From the NCBI GenBank assembly GCA_020403455.1, contig JADBXP010000018.1:1-45993 (forward strand): a DNA stretch of 45,993 bases, in the 5' to 3' direction. Shown piece by piece: positions 16,489 to 24,307 of the stretch. The DNA is from Chitinophagaceae bacterium (lineage in GTDB: Bacteria; Bacteroidota; Bacteroidia; Chitinophagales; Chitinophagaceae). The position numbers and the translations under genes were made by a program. How positions within the stretch are numbered: position 1 is the first letter of the stretch; each line of letters begins with the position of its first letter. A model generated the notes under the pieces. The model was not told the DNA's origin and did no database searches. It saw only the letters and a program-made list of their open reading frames with translations.

Positions 16489-17067
16489 ATGAAGAAAATA
16501 CTCATCATCAATTGTCATCCAAACGCAGACAGTTTCAATTTTGGAATACATGATGCCTATAAAAAAGGAGCTGTTACCGCAGGTGCTGAACTAAAAGAGA
16601 TAATCATTAGAAATTTACAATTCAATCCTAACCTACAATTTGGTTACCAAAAAAGAACAGAATTGGAACCTGATTTATTGGATGCCTGGGAAAAAATAAA
16701 ATGGGCTGAACATTTGGTCTGGATACACCCTGTTTGGTGGGGCGGACTTCCGGCCATAGCCAAAGGATTTATTGACAGGCTCTTTTTACCGGGCTTTGCA
16801 TTTCAATATAGGAAAAACTCTGTTTGGTGGGACAAACTGCTTGCAGGCAGAACTGCACATATCATTACAACCCTCGATCAACCTTCCTGGTATTATCGAT
16901 TCGCATTTGGGCGTCCGAGTGTCAATCAACTCAAAAAATCAACATTAGAGTTTTGCGGAATCAAGCCGGTGAAAGTCACCTATATCGGTCCGATCAAAAA
17001 TTCAGCAGCTGACAAGAGGGAAAATTGGCTTCGCAAAATCAATATGATGGGTGAAAAACTTCAATAA
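16489..17067 (+). CDS. NAD(P)H:quinone oxidoreductase-like flavodoxin-fold protein
   Basis: The 192-residue protein belongs to the flavodoxin_2 (NQO1/MdaB/KefF) family. It has an N-terminal FMN/FAD phosphate loop (ILIINCHPNADSFNFG) and the core motif HPVWWGGLPAIAKGFIDRLF, followed by GFAFQY. A second segment, RTAHIITTLDQPSWYY, lines the flavin. Such enzymes reduce quinones or related acceptors by two electrons using NAD(P)H and act in the cytoplasm. Length is normal and all visible motifs are intact. It stands alone with no regulator nearby. Confidence 0.9.
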   Translation: MKKILIINCHPNADSFNFGIHDAYKKGAVTAGAELKEIIIRNLQFNPNLQFGYQKRTELEPDLLDAWEKIKWAEHLVWIHPVWWGGLPAIAKGFIDRLFLPGFAFQYRKNSVWWDKLLAGRTAHIITTLDQPSWYYRFAFGRPSVNQLKKSTLEFCGIKPVKVTYIGPIKNSAADKRENWLRKINMMGEKLQ

Positions 17068-17068
17068 A

Positions 17069-17085
17069 ATGCCAATTTCTGGCAT
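17069..17085. terminator. Hairpin after the oxidoreductase gene (weak terminator candidate)
   Basis: ATGCCA and TGGCAT flank a five-base loop, two bases after the stop codon. No T run follows, so termination there would be inefficient. Confidence 0.3.
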
Positions 17086-17247
17086 CTCGAAAATTGATGT
17101 TTATCATAAAATCATGCCAGGCATCGCTAATTTGTGTTGATTGAAAGGAGCATTGCCTGAATTAAAAAAATTGTCAGAATAACTTACCAAACCTGAAACA
17201 AAATGTAAAAAATCAGTTAGAGACCCAACCTACTAAAAATACCATCA

Positions 17248-17655
17248 ATGAATGTAAAGTCAATCTACGTCAATCTTCCAACAAAAGATCTCAATATAAC
17301 CAGGGAGTTTTGGACCAGCCTTGGCTTTTCTTTCAATGAGCAATTCTCGAATGACAAAGCGCTGTGCCTCACTTTGCATGAGGGGTTGATGTATGCGATG
17401 CTGATTGGTCATGATATGTTCAATACTTTTACCAACAGACCCATCGCAGATGGCTCAACAACACAAGTATTAACTGCATTGGAAGTGGAAAGCAGGGAAC
17501 AGGTTGACACCATCGTACAAATTGCCCTGCAAAACGGAGCAACCCGATACAGAGACAGTGCTGACCATGGATGGATGTATTATGATAGCTTTGCGGACCT
17601 AGATGGACACCAATGGGAAATTTTGTTTAGCGACCCGGCACAAATACCACAATAG
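17248..17655 (+). CDS. VOC-family (glyoxalase-fold) protein
   Basis: The 135-residue cytosolic VOC protein opens with SIYVNLPTKDLNITREFWTSLGFSF and ends GWMYYDSFADLDGHQWEILF, the two strand-helix units expected of the fold. The terminal H and E (DGHQWE) are the usual second half-site ligands. The first half-site has V/N rather than H, so metal binding is doubtful. Relatives are annotated as lactoylglutathione-lyase-like. It is followed after 6 bp by the SRPBCC gene, which suggests an operon of small-molecule handling proteins. Confidence 0.87.
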   Translation: MNVKSIYVNLPTKDLNITREFWTSLGFSFNEQFSNDKALCLTLHEGLMYAMLIGHDMFNTFTNRPIADGSTTQVLTALEVESREQVDTIVQIALQNGATRYRDSADHGWMYYDSFADLDGHQWEILFSDPAQIPQ

Positions 17656-17661
17656 CATACC

Positions 17662-18075
17662 ATGAAACTGGAAAAAATAACCATCACTGCAACCATTGCG
17701 GCTGACAAACAAAAAGTATGGGACTACTATACCCATCCCGAACACATCACGCAATGGAATTTTGCCGATCCAAGTTGGCATTGCCCAACTGCCTCCAACG
17801 ATCTGCAGCCGGGTGGTCAATACTTCGCTCGCATGGAAGCCAAAGATGGTAGCTTTGGTTTTGATTTCATAGCCAATTATACAGATATCCAACCGGGTGA
17901 AAATTTTACCTATCAATTTGGTGATCGCACCGCTACCGTTAACTTTTCCGAAAACAATGGAAATACAGAATTAACAATTTCCTTTGACCCCGAAACAGAA
18001 AATTCTGTAGAATTACAAAGAAATGGCTGGCAAGCTATATTAAACAATTTCAAACATTACACAGAGAATAACTAA
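17662..18075 (+). CDS. SRPBCC / AHSA1-like protein
   Basis: The 137-residue protein has a START/Bet v1-like fold of the AHSA1 type. It opens ITITATIAADKQKVWDYYT-HPEHITQWNFADPSWHCP, continues with a strand core and ends NFKHYTENN, with the C-terminal helix starting NGWQAILNNF. Members bind hydrophobic ligands or act as general binding domains; no specific ligand can be named. It sits 6 bp downstream of a VOC gene and 19 bp upstream of a small lipoprotein gene, so the three may be cotranscribed. VOC plus AHSA1 is a frequent pairing in Bacteroidota accessory regions. Confidence 0.88.
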   Translation: MKLEKITITATIAADKQKVWDYYTHPEHITQWNFADPSWHCPTASNDLQPGGQYFARMEAKDGSFGFDFIANYTDIQPGENFTYQFGDRTATVNFSENNGNTELTISFDPETENSVELQRNGWQAILNNFKHYTENN

Positions 18076-18094
18076 ACGACAAAATTTCGTCACC

Positions 18095-18493
18095 ATGAAA
18101 AAAACAAACATCGTTGCATTTCTCTTCCTCATGGTATCATTTATCTCGGGATGTAAAAAAGATAAAATGCCCATTCAAGATGGCATTTACACAGGCACTT
18201 TTACTGTAACCTATAGCAATGGATCCCAGACCGGTCCGGTTACAATAGAATTGAAAAATCGAACTTATACCAGCTCAAGTAATGCCAACAGAATACCTGC
18301 CGGTGGTTCCGGAACCTTTCAAGTCAATAAAAACAAAATGATTTTTTCTGACGATAAAATGTGGACAGCCGACTTTGACTGGAACCTGATACTGAACGGA
18401 GAATATGAAGCGGTATTTGATGGAAAAAAACTTACCTTATCCGCCAACAAAAATAATGTAGGTAATTACCGGTATGAACTAGAAAAACAATGA
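18095..18493 (+). CDS. Small lipoprotein of unknown function
   Basis: The 132-residue lipoprotein has lipobox FISGC (C20) followed by a Lys/Asp-rich spacer. The mature part is strand-rich: DGIYTGTFTVTYSNGS, GPVTIELKNRTYTSS, GGSGTFQVNKNKMIF, ending NYRYELEKQ. The pattern suggests a small lipocalin-like or META-like beta-barrel of the kind common among Bacteroidota surface lipoproteins, but no family can be fixed. It is the last gene of the VOC/SRPBCC group. Confidence 0.7.
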   Translation: MKKTNIVAFLFLMVSFISGCKKDKMPIQDGIYTGTFTVTYSNGSQTGPVTIELKNRTYTSSSNANRIPAGGSGTFQVNKNKMIFSDDKMWTADFDWNLILNGEYEAVFDGKKLTLSANKNNVGNYRYELEKQ

Positions 18494-18608
18494 CTTTTTT
18501 CAATGACATCCTTCATTCGGGTCAGCCATCAACTTTCAAATAGTACTTTATTACCAAAAGAAATCACATCCCATCAACATAAATTCAGTTGAGCTTTAAA
18601 CAGAATAA

Positions 18609-18962
18609 ATGCCAGGACATCTTTTCTTCTATGTCGGACTATCATTCATTTTCCTCCACGAAATGGATGCCATCCGATGCAGGGAATGGCGAATTTTTCC
18701 GGGACTATCGCTTTTAAATGAACGGCTGGGATTTATTGTTTTTATGTGGGCGCACCTGCCTCTTTTTTTCTTTATCTTTTGGCAGCTAACACAAAACCCA
18801 AACCCGGATTATTTCATCAAAGGATTCGATATCTTTTTGATTGTACATCTGCTGCTACACCTTCTTTACCTCTGCCACAAAAACAATGAATTCAAAGACT
18901 GGATTTCCTGGTCCATCATAACGGGGGCAGCAATTTTTGGTTTATTGGATTTAATCCGTTAA
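18609..18962 (+). CDS. Small membrane protein, DUF6713-like
   Basis: The 117-residue protein has about four membrane helices. Its first helix carries the motif SFIFLHEMDAIRCREWRIFP, where the buried H-E-x-D-A and the R-x-x-E-W are strongly conserved in the small membrane family I know as DUF6713. That family name is from memory and should be checked. Function is unknown. It is the last plus-strand gene of the AT-rich region. Confidence 0.65.
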   Translation: MPGHLFFYVGLSFIFLHEMDAIRCREWRIFPGLSLLNERLGFIVFMWAHLPLFFFIFWQLTQNPNPDYFIKGFDIFLIVHLLLHLLYLCHKNNEFKDWISWSIITGAAIFGLLDLIR

Positions 18963-19038
18963 AAACCATCGAAACAATTGTAAGCAAATTCTTCTGAGTA
19001 ACAGTCAGGCCTACACAGTAAATAAATCGTACATCACA

Positions 19039-19422
19039 TCACTTTACCTCAAACCAGATGGGCGGCTTATTTCCTTCCTCGGGTAAGTAGCTGATGAATA
19101 TCTCCTCCCCTGCCCCTATAGCACGAAGTGTTCTAATGGCAATAGTTTCTTCCTCATAATCCATTTCATAGGTGCAATTGGGCGGCTCTGCATGGTTGTA
19201 CATCGACAGATAACCCCAGGCAACACAACAATGATCCTTATCTTCTCCCCACTCGAAAATATAATCGTGTAAACGGGTCTTCTCCACTTCCCTCATTTCC
19301 TCCTTACTCAATACCAATACAGGTGATACTTCAATCACTTCCCCCTGAACCAACGGCTGTCGGGTAAATACTCCCCTCCCCCGCTCTTCAGAAACATCGA
19401 TGTATAGTCCGTTGTGCAGCAT
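19039..19422 (-). CDS. SET-domain protein
   Basis: The 127-residue protein is essentially one minimal SET domain. It opens with GRGVFTRQPLVQGEVIE, then has the substrate/SAM-binding MYNHAEPPNC (N76, H77) and closes with GEEIFISY (Y112). These are the three hallmark segments of SET lysine methyltransferases, with N-H and the catalytic tyrosine present. It lacks pre- and post-SET zinc cysteines, as in other short bacterial SET proteins. Bacterial targets are largely unknown. It is divergent from mgtE, and a perfect TATCTTTG -7 element lies only 5 bp from its start codon, which implies a leaderless or nearly leaderless mRNA. Confidence 0.85.
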   Translation of the reverse strand: MLHNGLYIDVSEERGRGVFTRQPLVQGEVIEVSPVLVLSKEEMREVEKTRLHDYIFEWGEDKDHCCVAWGYLSMYNHAEPPNCTYEMDYEEETIAIRTLRAIGAGEEIFISYLPEEGNKPPIWFEVK

Positions 19423-19427
19423 ACCCT

Positions 19428-19435
19428 CAAAGATA
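19428..19435 (-). promoter_or_regulatory. -7 element (TATCTTTG) of the SET gene
   Basis: TATCTTTG on the minus strand is a perfect TAnnTTTG and ends 5 bp before the start codon at 19422. Transcription would begin at or very near the A of the ATG. Confidence 0.55.
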
Positions 19436-19483
19436 GGTTTTGTGGCAGCCCCACTGCTGTGTCCAATACTGAAAAATACTGAC

Positions 19484-19491
19484 TAACTTGC
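19484..19491 (+). promoter_or_regulatory. -7-like element (TAACTTGC) of mgtE
   Basis: TAACTTGC ends 4 bp before the ATG at 19496, the same spacing as TATATTGC before the Rrf2 gene. It lies about 50 bp from the divergent SET -7 element, so the two promoters share one short control region. Confidence 0.45.
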
Positions 19492-19495
19492 GCCC

Positions 19496-20902
19496 ATGAT
19501 GGAGGAACTGGAACAACCCAGCCTGTTCGACCGGTTTGAAACGCTGATCAGCGCAGAAGATACCCTGGAAATACGTTCTTTCCTGAACGACCAGAACATC
19601 AGCGACGTAGCTGCCCTGATCGATGAATATCCGGAATACGCTGCCCGCATCATTGCGCATATGGCCGTGCACCGCGCCGTGGGCGTATTTAAGATCCTCG
19701 ACATCACCCAACAAAAAGAAATTGTCAAAAAACTGCCCTCGGCGAAAACAGCGGAACTGCTGAACGAACTACCCGCAGATGACAGAACCGACTTCCTCGA
19801 AGAACTGCCCAAAGCTGCCATCCGCGACCTGATCAAATTGCTCGACCCCGAGGAAAGAAAAGTAACCCTCTCCCTGCTGGGCTACCCGGAAGACAGTGTT
19901 GGTCGATTGATGACACCGGACTATGTCTATGTTTACCAGCACAATACCGTGCAGGAAGCATTTGAGATCATCCGAAAACACGCAAAGAACAGCGAGACCA
20001 TTGATGTGATCTATATCATCAATGAGCAAGGCAGACTGGTTGATGATATCCGCATCCGTGATATTATCCTGGCTTCCCCCGATAAAACCATGGAGGAAAT
20101 CACCGATGGCAGAGTTATCTCCCTGGGCGTGCAGGATGACCAGGAATATGCCGGCCAAATCTTTAAAATGAACAACCGCGTGGCATTGCCCGTAGTAGAT
20201 GACAACAACATCTTGCTGGGTATCGTTACCATCGATGATATGTTGTGGGTAGCCAATGAAGAGTTTTCAGAAGACATGCAAAAAATGGGGGGAACAGAAG
20301 CACTGAACGAACCCTATCTGGATATCCCCTTCTTCAAACTGATTAAAAAAAGAGCCGGCTGGCTGATTCTTCTCTTCTTCGGAGAACTACTCACCGCCAG
20401 TGCCATGGCTTTCTTCTCAGATGAGCTTTCCAAAGCACTCATTCTCTCCATCTTTGTTCCCCTCATCATTTCCAGCGGAGGTAACAGCGGCTCTCAGGCC
20501 TCTACCCTGATCATCCAGGCCATGGCCGTGGGTGAAGTGAGCATTGAAGACTGGTGGCGGGTAATGCGCAGGGAAATACTCAGCGGCCTCACCCTCGGTG
20601 GCATATTGGGATTGATTGGTTTCATTCGCATCGCTGTTTGGCATCAGTTAATGCAGCAAGGGGTGATCGAAGATGTTTATGGCGAATATTGGTTTCTCAT
20701 CGGATTTACCGTGAGCTTCTCCCTGGTAGGTGTTGTGCTTTGGGGAACCCTTACAGGATCTATGCTGCCACTGCTATTAAAAAAATTAGGCGCTGACCCC
20801 GCAGTATCCTCTGCCCCCTTCGTTGCCACATTGGTAGATGTTACCGGACTGATCATCTATTTCAGCATGGCCTGGCTGTTTCTGCACGGAATAATGATTT
20901 AA
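19496..20902 (+). CDS. mgtE: Magnesium transporter MgtE
   Basis: The 468-residue protein has the complete MgtE layout. An N-terminal superhelical MgtE_N domain (about 25-130, AAIRDLIKLLDPEERK) is followed by a CBS pair (about 135-255, GRLMTPDYVYVYQHNTVQEA and VALPVVDDNNILLGIVTIDD). The C-terminal membrane domain (about 285-468) has five helices with the pore signature SSGGNSGSQASTLIIQA and PFVATLVDVTG. MgtE imports Mg2+ (and Co2+) and is gated closed by Mg2+ binding to the cytosolic domains. Length is typical. ATG 19496 or the immediately following ATG 19499 may be the start. Confidence 0.96.
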   Translation: MMEELEQPSLFDRFETLISAEDTLEIRSFLNDQNISDVAALIDEYPEYAARIIAHMAVHRAVGVFKILDITQQKEIVKKLPSAKTAELLNELPADDRTDFLEELPKAAIRDLIKLLDPEERKVTLSLLGYPEDSVGRLMTPDYVYVYQHNTVQEAFEIIRKHAKNSETIDVIYIINEQGRLVDDIRIRDIILASPDKTMEEITDGRVISLGVQDDQEYAGQIFKMNNRVALPVVDDNNILLGIVTIDDMLWVANEEFSEDMQKMGGTEALNEPYLDIPFFKLIKKRAGWLILLFFGELLTASAMAFFSDELSKALILSIFVPLIISSGGNSGSQASTLIIQAMAVGEVSIEDWWRVMRREILSGLTLGGILGLIGFIRIAVWHQLMQQGVIEDVYGEYWFLIGFTVSFSLVGVVLWGTLTGSMLPLLLKKLGADPAVSSAPFVATLVDVTGLIIYFSMAWLFLHGIMI

Positions 20903-20920
20903 CGGAGCTGTTAGTGGAAA

Positions 20921-21664
20921 TTAATTCACCACGCCATTGATCACCAATCTTGGCGTCTTTCCCACTCCGGCAGGCAGTTGCCCGATCCATAATTCGCCAC
21001 GGCCTACCATCAATCCCCTGTAATTGTGAAACAGTCCACAAAAACATACTGAACGCAAACGGGATAGATAAGCAGGATAAAATACTTTATCATAGAGTGA
21101 AAGCAATTGAGCTGCATTCCGAATAGTGATGCCCTTTTTGCCTAACAATGATGTCTCTAAGGGATAAAATGTATGGTTCACCACCCACTGCTTGTCTTTC
21201 GCCAGAATTTTCGTCACAGCAGTTTGCATGAATGCTTCAGCTACCGAATCAGGCAGATCGATAGAGGTGTACCTATGCTTAGCATCACCGCCACAAGAGG
21301 CTATATAGGTCAGCTTCACTATGAATACATCGTTTGTTTCCACATTGTTCCAATCACCCTCCATCCTATCAGCATCTGAACTCGTCATCCGGGCATCAAA
21401 ACGCGCCACAATTTTTTGACCGTTCATGATAGATAATTGTAGGCGTTCCCCTTCCATCAACCCCTGCACTGTATGTTCCGGCTTCTTGCCGGCATAACAA
21501 AAGCTGCCAACAATTTTACCATTGTCTTCCACATAAACAGATAAGTGCGTTGCTTTGTCAGCCACCAACCCTTCAAAATCATGCCAGCGATTTTTTTCCA
21601 GTGGGGCAGCTGAAAAAACTGTCAGTGCCAGACAACAAGCAATCCAGGTAAATAAATATCTCAT
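20921..21664 (-). CDS. Secreted protein of unknown function
   Basis: The 247-residue protein has a signal peptide (MRYLFTWIACCLALTVFSAAP). The first mature half is strand-rich with WHDFEGLVADKATHLSVYVE, VGSFCYAGKKPEHTVQGLM and ADRMEGDWNN. The second half has a DUF3298-like or DUF4348-like helix (AEAFMQTAVTKILAKDKQWV) and SVCFCGLFHNYRGLMVGRGELWIGQ near the end. I cannot assign a family with confidence. The start at 21664 is chosen because it gives the signal peptide; a longer frame to 21862 would overlap the upstream GNAT gene. It is convergent with mgtE, 18 bp apart. Confidence 0.7.
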   Translation of the reverse strand: MRYLFTWIACCLALTVFSAAPLEKNRWHDFEGLVADKATHLSVYVEDNGKIVGSFCYAGKKPEHTVQGLMEGERLQLSIMNGQKIVARFDARMTSSDADRMEGDWNNVETNDVFIVKLTYIASCGGDAKHRYTSIDLPDSVAEAFMQTAVTKILAKDKQWVVNHTFYPLETSLLGKKGITIRNAAQLLSLYDKVFYPAYLSRLRSVCFCGLFHNYRGLMVGRGELWIGQLPAGVGKTPRLVINGVVN

Positions 21665-21728
21665 AAAATGGGGGGGGGATAAGAGATGAGTATTATGAAA
21701 ATAGAGAAGTTTTTGCAAAATGCCTTCA

Positions 21729-22328
21729 CTACAGCCGATAAAGTTTTTGTTGCACACTGTTTTCCCAATCCGATCGTAGTACTGAAAATAACTGGCTCGT
21801 GCGCCAACTTCCATCAGCCAATAACATATGTTCCCGTAAAATTCCTTCCTCCACACAACCAATGGCTTTCATGGCCGCTATGCTCCCAGTGTTGTTGACA
21901 TCCGCCCGCAAAGCCACCCGGTGAAAATGACACTGCTCGAAAGCAAATCGAAACAACAACGCCTTACAGTGCCGATTCAGTCCGGTTCGCTGGAATTCTT
22001 TTCCAATCCAGGTATAACCCAACAAACAGGCAGCATTGGCAGTGTCGATGTCATAAAAACGGGTACATCCGGCATAACGCTGCGTTTTTTTACAAAAAAT
22101 TATGAAGGGGTAACTATGCGCTGCTTTTCTTCCCTCACATGCCGTTGCGATGTATTGCACGAGATTGCCGATTCCTGCGGCAGATTGCAAACTATAGCGC
22201 CATAATTCCGGTTCCCGCTCTGAAAAAACAGATAAATGTTGCACATCTGCAGGTTGTAGCGGTCGTAAAACAACCCGTTCATTTTCCAATATATAATCCT
22301 GATCAAAAGAAAATTCAATCGTTTTCAT
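21729..22328 (-). CDS. GNAT acetyltransferase, RimJ/RimL-like
   Basis: The 199-residue protein has the Acetyltransf_3 pattern: an N-terminal VVLRPLQPADVQHL, a core YTWIGKEFQRTGLNRHCKAL (motif A with Q-R-T-G-x-N), and HRVALRADVNNTGSIAAMKAIG, then EEGILREHM. These are marks of the RimJ/RimL branch that acetylates protein N-termini or small amines. The usual Q-x-x-G-x-G is altered to Q-R-T-G-L-N, as is common in this branch. It lies upstream of the secreted protein gene on the same strand and is divergent from glmS. Confidence 0.88.
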   Translation of the reverse strand: MKTIEFSFDQDYILENERVVLRPLQPADVQHLSVFSEREPELWRYSLQSAAGIGNLVQYIATACEGRKAAHSYPFIIFCKKTQRYAGCTRFYDIDTANAACLLGYTWIGKEFQRTGLNRHCKALLFRFAFEQCHFHRVALRADVNNTGSIAAMKAIGCVEEGILREHMLLADGSWRTSQLFSVLRSDWENSVQQKLYRL

Positions 22329-22393
22329 AGCAGCAAGGTATGGTTGATGTTCGTTCTATCCGTTTACATGAGCGGGAAGGAAAACTTTGTTTT

Positions 22394-22401
22394 TATATTG
22401 C
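22394..22401 (+). promoter_or_regulatory. -7-like element (TATATTGC) of glmS
   Basis: TATATTGC lies 34 bp before the glmS ATG, giving a leader of about 28 bases. That is too short for a glmS ribozyme or other riboswitch, and none is seen. Confidence 0.45.
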
Positions 22402-22435
22402 AGCACAATTTAGATAATAATCAATAGCAATCATT

Positions 22436-24274
22436 ATGTGCGGAATCGTTGGATACACCGGTAGCAGAGATGCTTATCCTATATTACTCAAGGGATTGAA
22501 GCGATTGGAATACAGAGGATACGATAGTGCTGGCATAGCACTCTGGCAGGAAGGCAACTTACAGGTGTACAAAAAAAAGGGCAGGGTTGCCGATCTGGAA
22601 GAAAGCTTACCGGGTCAACCGCTTCAGGGTAACCTAGGCATCGGACATACCCGTTGGGCTACCCATGGTGAACCCAGTGACAGAAATGCGCATCCGCATG
22701 TTTCACAAAAGGGAACGCTCACCATGATCCACAATGGAATCATTGAGAACTATGCCGCCATCAAACAAGAATTAGTTTCCAAGGGCTACACTTTTCAAAG
22801 TGATACGGATACGGAAGTGTTGCTGAACTTCATTGAAGAAATTCGCGAACAAAACAATTGCGATCTGGAAGAAGCCCTGCGCATTGCTTTGCGCCGCATC
22901 GTTGGTGCTTATTGCATTCTATTGCTTTCCTCCGATGACCCTTCCACCATCCTGGCAGCCCGCAAGGGTAGTCCATTGGTTATTGGCATCGGCAAAGGGG
23001 AGCATTTTCTTGCCAGCGATGCCTCTCCCATTATTGAGTACACACGTGAGGTAGTCTATGTCAACGATTATCAGATCGCCATCGTTCGGCCGGATGAACT
23101 GATCCTTAAAAACCTGGGCAATGAAAAACAAACGCCCTACATCACCCGTCTTGATATGGAGCTCTCGGCCATCGAAAAAGGTGGGTATGAGCATTTCATG
23201 CTGAAGGAAATCATGGAACAACCGGATACCGTATTCGATTGCTTGCGCGGAAGATTGCTGGCTGCCGAGGGTCAGATCATCATGAGTGGTATAGACAAAC
23301 ACCTACCGGCCTTTCAGCAGGCGGCACGCATCATGATCGTTGCCTGTGGTACGAGTTGGCATGCCGGATTGGTAGCGGAATATTTGATTGAAACATTTGC
23401 GCGCATTCCTGTGGAAGTGGAATACGCTTCTGAATTCAGGTACCGCAATCCCGTGATTCATCCCGGAGATATCATCATCGCCATATCACAAAGCGGTGAA
23501 ACTGCGGATACCCTCGTAGCATTGGAAAGTGCCAAATCAAAGGGGGCATTTATTTTCGGTGTAGTCAATGCGGTGGGCAGTAGCATTGCACGTCTCAGCG
23601 ATGCGGGTGCTTACACGCATGCGGGACCTGAAATCGGCGTTGCGAGTACAAAAGCATTCACCGGTCAGCTGGCGGTGCTACTGATGATGGCTTTGAAGCT
23701 CGGGAAAGCAAGGGGAACACTTGCGGATAAAGAATATGCTTCCTTATTGCTGGAACTCGAACAAGTGCCGGGAAAGATCAGGGAAATTCTGAACAACCAG
23801 GAGCAGATCAAAGCACTCGCAGAAAAATACAAGGATGCAAGAGATTTTCTCTTCCTGGGCCGGGGGTACAATTTTCCCATTGCACTGGAAGGAGCCCTGA
23901 AGCTGAAAGAAATCTCCTACATACATGCGGAAGGTTATCCTGCTGCGGAAATGAAGCATGGTCCAATCGCATTGGTCGATGATCAGTTGCCGGTATTATT
24001 TGTTGCCACAAAGGATGCCTGCTACGAAAAAATCGTCTCAAACATGCAAGAGATCAAGGCCCGTAAGGGAAAGGTCATCGCTATAGTCAGCAAGGGAGAT
24101 AGCATCATTCCGGGTCTGGCAGATGATGTGATCGAAGTGCCGGAAGTACCCGAATCCATTGCTCCACTGCTCAATGTAATTCCCCTGCAACTGTTGAGTT
24201 ATTATACCGGTGTTGCGAAAGGATTGGATGTTGACAAACCGCGCAACCTCGCAAAGAGTGTAACGGTAGAGTGA
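22436..24274 (+). CDS. glmS: Glutamine--fructose-6-phosphate aminotransferase (isomerizing)
   Basis: The 612-residue protein converts fructose-6-phosphate and glutamine to glucosamine-6-phosphate, the entry to peptidoglycan and LPS amino-sugars. The glutaminase domain (2 to about 225) begins with the nucleophile C2 in CGIVGYTG and has LEYRGYDSAGIA, GHTRWATHG and HNGIIENY. Two SIS sugar-binding domains follow (about 290-420 and 460-600), with ISQSGETADTLVAL and GRGYNFPIALEGALKLKE. The C-terminus, DKPRNLAKSVTVE, is the expected conserved end. It is followed after 33 bp by the DUF4954 gene, probably in one operon. Confidence 0.98.
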   Translation: MCGIVGYTGSRDAYPILLKGLKRLEYRGYDSAGIALWQEGNLQVYKKKGRVADLEESLPGQPLQGNLGIGHTRWATHGEPSDRNAHPHVSQKGTLTMIHNGIIENYAAIKQELVSKGYTFQSDTDTEVLLNFIEEIREQNNCDLEEALRIALRRIVGAYCILLLSSDDPSTILAARKGSPLVIGIGKGEHFLASDASPIIEYTREVVYVNDYQIAIVRPDELILKNLGNEKQTPYITRLDMELSAIEKGGYEHFMLKEIMEQPDTVFDCLRGRLLAAEGQIIMSGIDKHLPAFQQAARIMIVACGTSWHAGLVAEYLIETFARIPVEVEYASEFRYRNPVIHPGDIIIAISQSGETADTLVALESAKSKGAFIFGVVNAVGSSIARLSDAGAYTHAGPEIGVASTKAFTGQLAVLLMMALKLGKARGTLADKEYASLLLELEQVPGKIREILNNQEQIKALAEKYKDARDFLFLGRGYNFPIALEGALKLKEISYIHAEGYPAAEMKHGPIALVDDQLPVLFVATKDACYEKIVSNMQEIKARKGKVIAIVSKGDSIIPGLADDVIEVPEVPESIAPLLNVIPLQLLSYYTGVAKGLDVDKPRNLAKSVTVE

Positions 24275-24307
24275 TCGCTTATCAATAAAAAGAAATAATC
24301 CTGTACC

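Noticed and set aside
3000..19000. Integron-like cassette array
   Set aside because: Gene sizes and orientation fit, but no recurrent attC-type palindromes or integrase gene were found in the spacers.
22402..22435. glmS ribozyme or other riboswitch upstream of glmS
   Set aside because: The predicted leader is under 40 bases and holds no such structure.
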